Assembly: GCF_003667565.1 (NCBI RefSeq)
Contig: NZ_RCUX01000004.1
Coordinates: forward strand, 1-64,000
DNA from: Mycetocola tolaasinivorans
GTDB taxonomy: Bacteria; Actinomycetota; Actinomycetes; Actinomycetales; Microbacteriaceae
Length of the DNA: 64,000 nt
Reading direction: 5' to 3'
Position numbers and translations under genes: made by a program. The notes beneath the pieces were generated by a model. It saw only the letters and a list, made by a program, of their open reading frames with translations. It was not told where the DNA came from and did not search any database. Shown in pieces: positions 25,162 through 32,102 of the stretch. Each line of letters starts with the position of its first letter. The first letter of the stretch is position 1.

Positions 25162-25562
25162 AGCGAGCTCCGCATCTGGGTGAGGTTCAGCGCGCCGATT
25201 TCGTGAAGATCGACCATTGCCGCGACCTGGTCGCTGTCGAGGCGCGCGGGCATGATGAGGGTGTCCAGAGTGACATCGCCCTCCCCGCCGCTCAGGTATG
25301 AGCGCATAATCTGGATGATTGTGAGGTCAAAGCCGTATACGGGCCCAGGCCAGTGTGCGGTCACTGCGGCTACATCGGTGGCGACGGTGCTCGTGAAGCC
25401 GAGCGTGGTCCGCCTGGGGGGAGGCGTGGCGATCACAGACAGTGTCTCGGGATCGCCGAAGCCGCTGTACTTGAGTTGGCGGTTTTCGTCAAACTCGGTG
25501 ACGAGCTGGGCGAAGTCGGCGAGTGCGGGTAGCTGGCCGGCGGTGAGGATCGGTGTTGGCAT
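25158..25562 (-). CDS. Moron protein, candidate anti-defence factor
   Basis: A 134-residue acidic protein of unknown family, second in the minus-strand operon and coupled by a 4-base overlap to the HTH gene. It has no membrane segment or signal peptide; the middle is beta-rich (PRRTTLGFTSTVATDVAAVT) and the end helical (RLDSDQVAAMVDLHEIGALN). Guilt by association with an Aca-like regulator makes it an anti-CRISPR or other anti-defence candidate. That role is inference. Confidence 0.6.
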   Translation of the reverse strand: MPTPILTAGQLPALADFAQLVTEFDENRQLKYSGFGDPETLSVIATPPPRRTTLGFTSTVATDVAAVTAHWPGPVYGFDLTIIQIMRSYLSGGEGDVTLDTLIMPARLDSDQVAAMVDLHEIGALNLTQMRSSL

Positions 25563-25575
25563 GGCGATTTCTTTC

Positions 25576-25953
25576 TTAGAGGCTGCCTACGCGGGCGAGG
25601 GTGATGCCGTTCTTGGTGGCGATGATCTGGCCGACGATTTCTTCGGAGGTGGTGCCGTTGCGGCGTGAGACGGTCACGATGTCGCCTTCGGTCAGGCCGG
25701 TGCCGGCGAGGACCCACACGCCGCTGATCATGCGCCATTCTGCGTGTCCGGCGGTGGCGAGCTGTGCGGCGCGGGCGTTGGAGTCGCGGAGGTCTAGAAG
25801 ATGCCGAGTGATGAAGGCTTCGTCGGCGCGGTTCCATACGAGCCAGTCGCTTCCGTCACGGTCGAGCCGGAACCGGGTCTTTGCTTCGTCTTCAGTGAGC
25901 CCGGAGGTGGCAAGGATCTCGGTGATTTCGGTGGTGACGTTGTGGCGGGACAT
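25576..25953 (-). CDS. Moron protein, candidate anti-defence factor
   Basis: A 125-residue acidic protein, first gene of the minus-strand operon, with AAGGAG before its ATG. The N-terminal half is helical (EITEILATSGLTEDEAKTRF) and the C-terminal half beta-rich (GLTEGDIVTVSRR ... GQIIATKNGITLARVGSL). No family is recognised. As the promoter-proximal gene of an operon that ends in an Aca-like repressor, it is the strongest anti-defence candidate here. Confidence 0.6.
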   Translation of the reverse strand: MSRHNVTTEITEILATSGLTEDEAKTRFRLDRDGSDWLVWNRADEAFITRHLLDLRDSNARAAQLATAGHAEWRMISGVWVLAGTGLTEGDIVTVSRRNGTTSEEIVGQIIATKNGITLARVGSL

Positions 25954-26005
25954 TGGATCTCCTTGATCTAGTGGAGCGTGCCCTTTCGGCTTCTCCCATA
26001 TCCAG

Positions 26006-26034
26006 ATTATTACACACTATGTGTAATCGTGCAA
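26006..26034 (-). promoter_or_regulatory. Operon promoter with palindromic operator
   Basis: On the minus strand a -35-like TTGCAC (26034-26029) and a -10-like TAATAAT (26012-26006) are separated by about 16-17 bases. The gap is filled by the perfect inverted repeat ATTACACA-CTA-TGTGTAAT (26009-26027). A repressor bound there would block RNA polymerase. The start codon of the first gene lies about 50 bases downstream. The Aca2-like product of the same operon is the natural candidate ligand. Confidence 0.8.
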
Positions 26035-26056
26035 GGATTTCATCCGGCGGCAAAAA

Positions 26057-26091
26057 GCGGGGCGACTCTTTCGAGAGTCGCCCCGCCTTTT
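26057..26091 (-). terminator. Terminator of the 26108-26344 gene
   Basis: A perfect 13-bp stem (26057-26069 with 26074-26086, loop TTCG) has a run of five A on the plus side, giving U5 on the minus transcript. It stops transcription from the small membrane protein gene before it enters the moron promoter. Confidence 0.85.
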
Positions 26092-26107
26092 CGTTTAAGT
26101 GGCCGGC

Positions 26108-26344
26108 TTAGTCGTTGGGGGTCCAGCGGACAGCGGCGACGGCGAGCAGCGCAATGGCCGCGATGACGCCGATTCCGAACAGACTTGACCCGAACCCGCC
26201 CACCGAGGCCGCCGCGAGAGACGTTGCTCCCTGTCCGACGAAGAACAGGATTGCGCCGAGCACCAAGGCGCCGATGGTGATGGTCCACAGCGCGGTCACG
26301 AACGGGTTTACTCTCACCTTGGCGGTGGTCGGGGTTTGCGTCAT
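26108..26344 (-). CDS. Small two-TM membrane protein near att
   Basis: A 78-residue protein if it starts at ATG 26344 (an in-frame ATG at 26404 would add 20 residues; neither has a clear Shine-Dalgarno). Two membrane segments are visible (ALWTITIGALVLGAILFFVG and SLFGIGVIAAIALLAVAAV). It sits between its own terminator and the att site. Prophage-end membrane proteins often exclude superinfecting phages, but nothing here proves that. Confidence 0.6.
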   Translation of the reverse strand: MTQTPTTAKVRVNPFVTALWTITIGALVLGAILFFVGQGATSLAAASVGGFGSSLFGIGVIAAIALLAVAAVRWTPND

Positions 26345-26398
26345 GCCCACAGTGTATCGGCGTGGGCTCGCTACTAAAACCCCTCGATCAGGCGCGTC

Positions 26399-26420
26399 AG
26401 TCATGGTTTAGTCATGGTTT
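26399..26420. repeat. Tandem 11-bp repeat near att
   Basis: AGTCATGGTTT occurs twice back to back (26399-26409 and 26410-26420), about 130 bp inside prophage 1 from the att core. Integrase arm-type sites are often short direct repeats at this distance. No gene is seen from 26405 to 26548. Confidence 0.4.
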
Positions 26421-26548
26421 TGCGCGGTTACTAGCGGTAGGTCAATCTACATCAATCGGTGCCAGTTTTGTCCGTTTGCGCTGATGAGGGCGTGTATCTG
26501 ACCTAGTCGCTGGCGGGTTTTTATCTACCGGTAGCTTCGACTTAACAC

Positions 26549-26616
26549 CGCTCCAGTGTCGGTTCGAGTCCGACTGGGGGTACCGCGAAGGCCCGGGATC
26601 ATCACGATCCCGGGCC
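26549..26616 (+). repeat. Middle att site: tRNA 3' end plus terminator
   Basis: A 68-bp sequence perfectly repeated at 33100-33167. It holds a complete tRNA T-arm (GTCGG TTCGAGT CCGAC), the 3' acceptor strand TGGGGGTA, and an 11-bp terminator hairpin (GGCCCGGGATC/GATCCCGGGCC). There is no 5' tRNA half upstream, so this is an att remnant and not a tRNA gene. It marks the boundary of prophage 1 and element 2. Confidence 0.9.
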
Positions 26617-26659
26617 CTCTTTAACTTATTCGCATGCTCGAAACTGGATTAGGTATTCA

Positions 26660-27328
26660 TTAACTATCCATTTTGCCGAATGCATTGTCCAGGATGCTTG
26701 TGGCGTTTGGCCCCATGTGAAGGATCTCGATGTAATGCTTGCGAGTTACCGTGTCTGAAGAATGTCCGAGCTGGTCGCGTGCCGCCTCTGTGCCGCTCTG
26801 GCGCTTCAGAATTGTCGCGACCGCCTTCCTGAAGTCTCGAGGAGAAACGTCCTTGTATTCAGTCCCCGCCAGCGCCCCACGCCATTGCCGGCGCATGTTG
26901 TGAGGCCACCGGATCGTACCTGTCCCAGAGGGAAACACCAGGACTCCCGTAGATTCGACTCGTCGTTTTTCGAGCAACTTCGTGGTAAACACTGGGAGAA
27001 GCAGTGTCCGGTGGGAGGAAACGGTCTTTCCGTGTTCCTGAATGAAGATCTTTCCATGTGCATCAAGGGATACCGTGGCTCGAGCGGTGACGGTGGCGGG
27101 CGAGGCGACAAGATCAATGTCCGACCATTGAAGCGCAAGGATTTCACCAAGTCGCATCCCGGTTCCCGCCAGCATGTCCAGTACGTCCGCCATATCCGTC
27201 TGCCGAGGATGCACACCCCGCTCCGCAACGACAAGATGGGTTTGTCCGTCGTGCTTAGCACTGGTGCGCGGGGCAATCCAAGAATCAGAGCAGTACATGA
27301 CCGTGTGGGCAAAGTTTGACCGGCTCAT
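26660..27328 (-). pseudogene. Truncated tyrosine integrase
   Basis: The 222-residue frame covers only the catalytic domain. Box I is TGMRLGEILALQW with the first Arg. Box II is SPRDFRKAVATIL with the second Arg; the usual His is replaced, as in many actinobacterial integrases. DQLGHSSDTV and the nucleophile in TRKHYIE follow. The core-binding and N-terminal arm-binding domains (roughly 150-180 residues) are missing. The open frame runs into the head of the oppositely oriented gene at 27297, which marks a deletion junction. Its C-terminus faces the att site, as expected for an integrase beside attL. Confidence 0.85.
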
Positions 27329-27710
27329 TCAGGAGGAAGACGCAGGTGGCAGTTCGGCCGAGAGCCAAGTGTCGTTGTCTCCTGTCGCGTTGCTCATGGA
27401 TGACCTCAACAGGCTTCTAGTATCGTTTCAGGGCAACACCGAAGCATGGGTGTCCACTGAAGGGGGCGCGCGAGAAGCGGTGATGTTCGCCCGCGCATTC
27501 AACGCAGGGAAGCGCGCTCACCCGATCCGGGATGAATCGCGGCGCGTGCTTCTGACTCGCTGCCCAGAGTGCTCTCTGAAAGCGTTGATGTGGATGCCTC
27601 CTGACACCCCACGGGGGAGGGCAATCATCGTGTGCAAGAACCCGGCCTGCGGGCATCATATCAATGAGGAGCAGTTTGAGGAGCAGTTTGAGGAGGTGTT
27701 GAATGGGTGA
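27297..27710 (+). CDS. 5'-truncated zinc-ribbon phage protein
   Basis: 137 residues from ATG 27297. The C-terminal part RCPECSLKALMWMPPDTP ... CKNPACGHHI is a zinc ribbon like that ending the 982-1680 gene of prophage 1. The N-terminal cysteine cluster of such proteins is absent and the gene head overlaps the integrase fragment, so the 5' part was probably lost in a deletion. Near its end a 12-bp unit is repeated (EEQFEEQFEE). Confidence 0.6.
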   Translation: MTVWAKFDRLIQEEDAGGSSAESQVSLSPVALLMDDLNRLLVSFQGNTEAWVSTEGGAREAVMFARAFNAGKRAHPIRDESRRVLLTRCPECSLKALMWMPPDTPRGRAIIVCKNPACGHHINEEQFEEQFEEVLNG

Positions 27711-27906
27711 GATGTGGATCACGGTAGCCGAGGCCGCCACGCTCGTGGGGAGATTCCCGCATCGGATCTACTGTTGGATTCGTGACGGTGACCTGGCCGA
27801 AGGTATTGACAGCGACGGAGTGAAACGAGTGAAGCCTTCGGAATTGTTGCGAGTCGAGGCAGCGAAGAAGCGGGGACGTAAATCTGGCATCGCGGTAATT
27901 CGTTAA
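27703..27906 (+). CDS. Small helix-turn-helix protein
   Basis: 67 residues overlapping the previous gene by 8 bases. The motif WITVAEAATLVGRFPHRIYC continues with WIRDGDL, an excisionase/MerR-like HTH, and the end is KKRGRKSGIAVIR. It corresponds in position to the HTH gene at 2852-3085 in prophage 1. The last codons (VAVIR-like) and the following spacer recur as a remnant at about 31405-31475. Confidence 0.7.
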   Translation: MGEMWITVAEAATLVGRFPHRIYCWIRDGDLAEGIDSDGVKRVKPSELLRVEAAKKRGRKSGIAVIR

Positions 27907-27949
27907 AGTGGTTAAAGTATCTATTGAGGGTGGTTCACTCCGCCTAACA

Positions 27950-27978
27950 CGCTCCACTTAGGTGGAGCGTTCGTGTTT
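27950..27978 (+). terminator. Hairpin after HTH gene
   Basis: An 8-bp stem CGCTCCAC/GTGGAGCG (27950-27957 with 27962-27969, loop TTAG) is followed by TTCGTGTTT. It ends the short operon and isolates the cargo interval that follows. Confidence 0.65.
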
Positions 27979-28355
27979 AGCAGGGGCATCGGCTTCGGCC
28001 GGTGCCCTGTTTGCGTTAAGGTACGGCGATGGTGACCGCGGATCTCACCGAACGCTCCGCGCCTGGGCGAGGCACAATCGTCTTGACGGGCTTGACAATA
28101 GTACTCGAGCGACAAGTTTCGAGTGCCGTCGTATGTGCGCAGCGGCTCCGCCGCGAGTCCGCAAGCTTTTGCGCAATTGAGCGCTTTGGAGAGGCCAGAC
28201 GCGCATAGCGTGAACGCGCGAGATGCCTGAAATCGCGGGGCGATACTAGGCAAGGTTCGAAGCACCAGCTAGAATTAACTTGCGCAACGATTCGGAAAGC
28301 CGCCGCCAGCTTTCGAATACCCTGTGTTCATGCCAGACACCAAAGGAGAGCGATC
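27979..28355. promoter_or_regulatory. Leader of the ImmA-cyclase operon
   Basis: No gene is seen in these 377 bases. A TAGAAT resembling a -10 box lies at about 28269-28274. An imperfect inverted repeat ATTCGGAAAG (28290-28299) / CTTTCGAAT (28310-28318) lies between that box and the start codon, where it could act as a repressor site. AAGGAGA at 28342 is the Shine-Dalgarno of the ImmA gene. Confidence 0.4.
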
Positions 28356-28859
28356 TTGGCCAGCATCACACCCTCACCGCTTTCCAGAGCGGCGATTGCA
28401 GACTACGCCGAGCGCGTTGCTGAGAAGCATCACATATTCGTAAACGGTGAAAGTGCAGACATCGAAAGCCTCGTAGATTCCCTAGGCGGAACCATCGAGG
28501 TCTCAGAGTCATTCGTCTCTCCCGAAGCTCTCACCGTGCGCGACCGACGCGATTTTACTGTTCACCTCCCAGCGCTAACCTCGCACCGCCGCGATAGATT
28601 CACGATTGCACACGAGATAGGGCACTACTTCCTTCACTATCTGCAGCCGAAAGTCACTGGCCCGAAGGATTTCGGACGAGGGAGCAGGAACACGGCAGAG
28701 ACACAAGCGAACTACTTCGCTGGTGCGTTACTTATGCCAGAGAAACGCTTTCGCGAGGCCTGGGAAAAATGTGGTGGAGACAGCTGGTCGGTTGCCGATC
28801 TTTTCGGCGTATCTAAGAGTGCCGCTTCTGTGCGAGCCCAGACGCTCAGACTGAGATAG
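28356..28859 (+). CDS. ImmA/IrrE-family metallopeptidase
   Basis: A 167-residue protein starting at TTG 28356 (AAGGAGA upstream). It contains the zinc-binding helix FTIAHEIGHYFLH (HEIGH) and a downstream ETQANYFAGALLMPEKRF segment supplying the third ligand, the standard ImmA/IrrE (COG2856) plan. The end (VADLFGVSKSAASVR) is a short helical/HTH-like tail. Family members cleave repressors, as ImmA cleaves ImmR in ICEBs1 and IrrE cleaves DdrO. The cyclase gene starts 11 bases after the stop, so both are one operon. No cognate repressor gene is seen beside it. Confidence 0.88.
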   Translation: MASITPSPLSRAAIADYAERVAEKHHIFVNGESADIESLVDSLGGTIEVSESFVSPEALTVRDRRDFTVHLPALTSHRRDRFTIAHEIGHYFLHYLQPKVTGPKDFGRGSRNTAETQANYFAGALLMPEKRFREAWEKCGGDSWSVADLFGVSKSAASVRAQTLRLR

Positions 28860-28869
28860 CGTACGATTG

Positions 28870-29853
28870 ATGGCGTCGCAGAATGCGCGGGCAAAGTCCA
28901 TACTCTTTCTCTCAGCAGACCTCGTCGGTTCGACGAGTTACAAGCAGGAGAAAGACGGATGGCAACTGATATTTCTTGGCTTCTACCGGGAATTCCCACA
29001 GATGCTCGGCAACGTGTATCGGGAGCACCAGAAGCTTCACGAAGGGAAGCTTGAGTTCACCCTCTGGAAGGCAATCGGAGATGAACTAATCTTCGAAGTT
29101 CCCGTAACCTCAGAAGCTGACATCAGCGACGCGGTGCGAGTGTGGCTGAAAGCGATGGAGGACTACGAATCGGACAGCCTGAGAGAATCAAAACTCGCTC
29201 TCAAAGGCGGTGCATTCATTGCCACTTTCCCCGGACCGGATAGTGAATCGTCAATCCCTCGCGCCCCTGACGTCGAAGTTTCTGATAATCCAGTTGTTAT
29301 TTTGAACGACGAGGCACTCAAGGGAAAGAAAAGTCACACAAGATTCTTGTACGACTATTTCGGTCCCAGCGTCGATACTGGATTTCGCATTGCAGGGCAC
29401 GCGTCCCGCCGCTACTTCACGATGACCGTGGAGGTTATTTGGGCGATTGCAAAGATCGCGCACTCCAGCGAGTCGTCTACGGAGCTTGATACTCGCCACC
29501 ATGTTCGAGACGTCGTGTTCCGGGGGCGGGAGTTCCTCAAGGGCGTGTGGCGCGGCCAAGAGTACCCGATCTTCGCGATTGACCGAGAGTGTGAGACCAC
29601 TCTGAACAAGGCATTTGCGACCCTGAACGGTAAAGAAATCAGCTCCAAAGATATCGCGCATGTCTGCGAAGCGTGCTCTGAGACGGATGGTTGGCCCTCA
29701 AAGGTTTATTTGCCGAACGCTCAAACTGAGATTTTCCGTACGCCGCCGCAGGATGCGATGAAGAAGCTCCGTGAGACTGCGACAGATGTAACTCCCAAAA
29801 CACAACCTTCCGAGGATGGCGAAGCGCTGGAAGAGGACGCACCCTTGGGATAA
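28870..29853 (+). CDS. Class III nucleotidyl cyclase-like protein
   Basis: A 327-residue protein. Near the N-terminus ILFLSADLVGSTSYK places the first metal Asp (D17) as in class III cyclases. LWKAIGDELIF gives the substrate-contacting Lys position (K67) and the second metal Asp (D71). Later YDYFGPSVDTGFRIAGHASR matches the region that holds base-recognition and transition-state residues. No membrane segment or sensor domain precedes the domain; the C-terminal 80 residues are charged. Such soluble cyclases include the Pycsar cCMP/cUMP synthases used in phage defence. Pairing with an ImmA/IrrE peptidase in a mobile element suggests a signalling or defence role, which is inference. Confidence 0.78.
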   Translation: MASQNARAKSILFLSADLVGSTSYKQEKDGWQLIFLGFYREFPQMLGNVYREHQKLHEGKLEFTLWKAIGDELIFEVPVTSEADISDAVRVWLKAMEDYESDSLRESKLALKGGAFIATFPGPDSESSIPRAPDVEVSDNPVVILNDEALKGKKSHTRFLYDYFGPSVDTGFRIAGHASRRYFTMTVEVIWAIAKIAHSSESSTELDTRHHVRDVVFRGREFLKGVWRGQEYPIFAIDRECETTLNKAFATLNGKEISSKDIAHVCEACSETDGWPSKVYLPNAQTEIFRTPPQDAMKKLRETATDVTPKTQPSEDGEALEEDAPLG

Positions 29854-30240
29854 CTCCCCTCAGTGAAAAGACTGAAATCCAACGTCGGATACACGGTGAT
29901 CTGGTCACCGTCGGTCTAGCGTGGAACTCGTGGAGACGCGAGACCGCAGAGGAGACAAAAGAAGCGGTCGACCGTGCGAAAGCGCTGGCAGAGGATCGTC
30001 TTCGAAGACATCGCACACCTCGCGCGCACGCGCGAGGCGCAGCGTCGAGAAGCCAAGGCGCGAGCGGCTCGTGTTGAGGCGTTCCGAATAGGGGCGTTGG
30101 AGGCCGATCGGGAACGTTTTCGTGTTGCGAACGAGGACCGCGACGAACGCGAACGCCGTCGCTGTCGAGGTGAGCGCGAGGCCGAAGTGAAAGGCTGGAC
30201 CCTCCGACTCTCACTCATATTGAATTCTTCGAGCTGATTC
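29854..30240 (+). pseudogene. Degenerate coding stretch after the cyclase
   Basis: Two frames look coding in succession. One reads EIQRRIHGDLVTVGLAWNSW and on to AVDRAKALAEDR, but has no start codon. The other continues as FEDIAHLARTREAQRREAKA to a stop at 30237 (an internal GTG 29974 exists). The switch happens at about 29990-30005. This looks like a third gene broken by an indel, and it may be frameshifted relative to the cyclase end. Identity unknown; low certainty. Confidence 0.3.
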
Positions 30241-30279
30241 GCTCAACCGACTACCCCCGACTCGGCCTCCCGCGGAGCT

Positions 30280-30362
30280 GGGGTAGCTCACTCCGTGTCT
30301 CCTTCACATGATCGAGCACGCGCGGCAGCCGGGACGACCGCTCCCCGGCGGTCGCGCCCCAA
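30280..30362. repeat. 83-bp conserved element, copy 2
   Basis: Differs from copy 1 (3270-3352) at 6 of 83 positions; sequences on both sides are unrelated. The short hairpin is kept with one G-T pair, and the long stem is kept with one G-T and one mismatch. It lies between the ImmA-cyclase cargo and the DUF2510 gene. Confidence 0.75.
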
Positions 30363-30437
30363 TGGGCAGCATTGGCCCAACAATTGCCCCCGTTTGCGGG
30401 GTTCAGTGGCCATCGGGCTTGCCTCTATAGTTCGGGG

Positions 30438-30836
30438 ATGAATAAAAATCCTCCGCCCAACTTATTACCTGGCTGGTACGGCGACCCTGATGGAACTCGG
30501 AGGAAGCGATGGTGGAATGGTGAGTTTTGGACCGAAGACTACCAAGATTTGGTCGAACCACCTCCATCTCCAGACGAGACATCGTCAGAACTTGGGCGTT
30601 TGCCTGCCCAGAGTGCGGTAGTTGAGGAGTCACCGCGTATGGCCAAAAAACCAAGCGGAACTGGTTGTCTTGTCGTAATCGTGATAGTCATTGGGCTCAT
30701 CTTCACCTTGTTCGTCTGGGTAGGTGCGACTGGAAGCAGCACTGACGCTCCGCATGGCTGCTCGAAGCTATTACCAAATGCCGATTTCAAACATTGCATT
30801 AACAGGACCGGAGTTTGGTCCGGCATCTCAAAATAG
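30438..30836 (+). CDS. DUF2510 membrane protein
   Basis: A 132-residue protein. The N-terminus LPGWYGDPDGTRRKRWWNGE continues FWTEDY, the DUF2510 signature of actinobacterial envelope proteins. One membrane segment follows (CLVVIVIVIGLIFTLFVWVG), then a short outer tail with two cysteines. ATG 30438 is chosen because it directly precedes the domain. As cargo in a decayed prophage it could be a host-derived passenger; no function is known for the domain. Confidence 0.75.
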   Translation: MNKNPPPNLLPGWYGDPDGTRRKRWWNGEFWTEDYQDLVEPPPSPDETSSELGRLPAQSAVVEESPRMAKKPSGTGCLVVIVIVIGLIFTLFVWVGATGSSTDAPHGCSKLLPNADFKHCINRTGVWSGISK

Positions 30837-30894
30837 TCTGAGAGTAGCTCTATCTGTGAAGGTGGGGCTTTTCTCATCTAATTAGCACCCCGCC

Positions 30895-31077
30895 ACGGCC
30901 GTCACCGTCCACCTCTCAGCCGCAGGCCCCGGCGAAGAACCCAAGAGCATCACGTACTTCACCGCGACTTCGGTCATGCTCACTGACTCGGGCGATCTGG
31001 TCATCAGCGCCGGTCGCCTCGGCGTCGTTGGCGTAGTGAACGGTGAGTTCCTGGTGTGCGCGATCGTGACGGTGTGA
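30895..31077 (+). other. Open frame lacking a normal start codon
   Basis: A 60-codon frame from ACG 30895 to TGA 31077 sits where prophage 1 has its Acb2-like gene: the upstream leader matches 3670-3712 of prophage 1, and ACG is aligned to that ATG. The predicted protein (AVTVHLSAAGPGEEPK ... VVNGEFLVCAIVTV) is beta-rich and unrelated to Acb2. Either the start mutated or the frame is not translated. Confidence 0.25.
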
Positions 31078-31079
31078 CC

Positions 31080-31205
31080 ATGCACCCCTGCTCTGGGTGC
31101 TCCGCCGAATACCTGTCGCCTCTGGCTGCTGCTGAGTGTGGCGAGGCTGACCGGGTGCAGGACCGCCACAACCACGAATGGATGAAAAGTGCCCGCAATG
31201 GCTGA
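31080..31205 (+). CDS. 41-residue double-cysteine phage protein
   Basis: Paralogue of the 3961-4083 ORF: it begins MHPCSGCSAEYLSPLAAAEC, continues GEADRVQDRHN and ends MKSARNG. Differences between the two DNA copies fall largely at third codon positions or give mild changes, which indicates past selection on the protein. It overlaps the next small ORF by 8 bases. Function unknown. Confidence 0.65.
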   Translation: MHPCSGCSAEYLSPLAAAECGEADRVQDRHNHEWMKSARNG

Positions 31206-31302
31206 CCACGAGGTTGAAGCCGCTCTCCGCAGCCGGGCCCGCATCCTCCACGCTGCCCTTGTTGAGCGCGAGGTTCCGCTGCCGCCCTGCACTCACCTGT
31301 GA
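31198..31302 (+). CDS. 34-residue ORF after the cysteine protein
   Basis: Begins MADHEVEAALRSRARILHAA and ends CTHL. It starts inside the previous ORF, as the 4080 gene does in prophage 1, and its helical start may be the head of a gene that has since lost its body. The 266 bases after it show only the HTH remnant. Confidence 0.35.
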   Translation: MADHEVEAALRSRARILHAALVEREVPLPPCTHL

Positions 31303-31404
31303 GTCTTAGCCTGTTAAGGATCATTCTGTCAAATTCGTTCCGGCCATCCATGTATCAGTCGCGGTTGGTTGTGGTGCTGTAGCGAGAGCAGGTTGCAAGG
31401 GCTG

Positions 31405-31475
31405 CGTTGCGGTAATTCGTTAAAGCAGATAACGCTGAAAACGAGGGTGGATTGCTTCGCCTAAATCGCCACGCT
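31405..31475 (+). pseudogene. Remnant of HTH gene 3' end and its spacer
   Basis: The bases GTTGCGGTAATTCGTTAA encode VAVIR-stop and match the end of the 27703-27906 HTH gene. The following GAGGGTGG ... TTCGCCTAA ... CACGCTCC also tracks the spacer after that gene. Only the tail of the gene is left, so a second HTH-cargo boundary existed here, now followed by the HNH gene. Confidence 0.6.
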
Positions 31476-31568
31476 CCGGCAGAGCTTCTGGTTTTGAGAA
31501 AGGCCCCGTTACATCCTTATTGGGGCCTCGCTGTTAAAACTTCCGTCCGCATTTGAGGAAATACGACT

Positions 31569-32102
31569 TCAATCTAGATAGGGAGCTTCGTCAATGGCTA
31601 GCGCTCCTCGCAGACGCTCTACGACTTCGATTCCAGCCTCGGTCAAACTGACATGCTCCTGCAGTGGCACAGAACCTAGCGTCACTGAAAGGTTCGGTGT
31701 AATTTCAACCAACCCATCTTTCTCAAGATACAAGAGCGTGTAAGATCCCCCTCCAGGAATGATAAGTGAATGCTGCGTTGTTAGCGGCGGCTCAGTGAAT
31801 GCAAAAGCTTCGAGAACGCGGCGCTCAGCATCCGAGTACCGACCCCTGAGCAGCCCTAAATTAGCTTTGAATACTTCAATTGATTTCCGGGGTATTTTTC
31901 CCTGATCATATCGATAATGGTCAAGTGCGCATAGCACGATCATGTTGTGAAAAGAGTGCTCTTTGACCGAAGACCATTCGACAATGTGAGCGAGTTCGAG
32001 CGCATCTGTTCCTCTGCAAGTTGGCACGGCGCAGCGGTAGCCAGCTTCTTCCATTAATTGACGCTTGAGAGCAGCCGGTACTGCAGGTCGGCCCGCGGGC
32101 AT
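31569..32102 (-). CDS. HNH endonuclease-like cargo protein
   Basis: 177 residues from ATG 32102, preferred over ATG 32114 because GGAG lies 6 bases before it. The motif GYRCAVPTCRGTDALELAHI, then an HNH-type SFHNMIVLCALDHYRYD, gives two zinc Cys pairs and the HNH residues. The C-terminal 100 residues form an unidentified domain with LTTQHSLIIPGGGSYTLLYL. It is oriented against the other genes and lies alone between remnants, typical of cargo; a restriction or defence role is possible but not shown. Confidence 0.75.
   Translation of the reverse strand: MPAGRPAVPAALKRQLMEEAGYRCAVPTCRGTDALELAHIVEWSSVKEHSFHNMIVLCALDHYRYDQGKIPRKSIEVFKANLGLLRGRYSDAERRVLEAFAFTEPPLTTQHSLIIPGGGSYTLLYLEKDGLVEITPNLSVTLGSVPLQEHVSLTEAGIEVVERLRGALAIDEAPYLD

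Noticed and set aside
26549..26616. A tRNA gene
   Set aside because: Only the T-arm, acceptor 3' strand and terminator are present. The sequence upstream cannot form the other arms, so it is an att remnant. The same holds for 33100-33167.
26660..27328. Loss of the catalytic His in integrase box II as evidence of inactivation
   Set aside because: Many actinobacterial integrases have S/T-x-R-x-F-R-K in this place. The argument for inactivity is the missing N-terminal domains.
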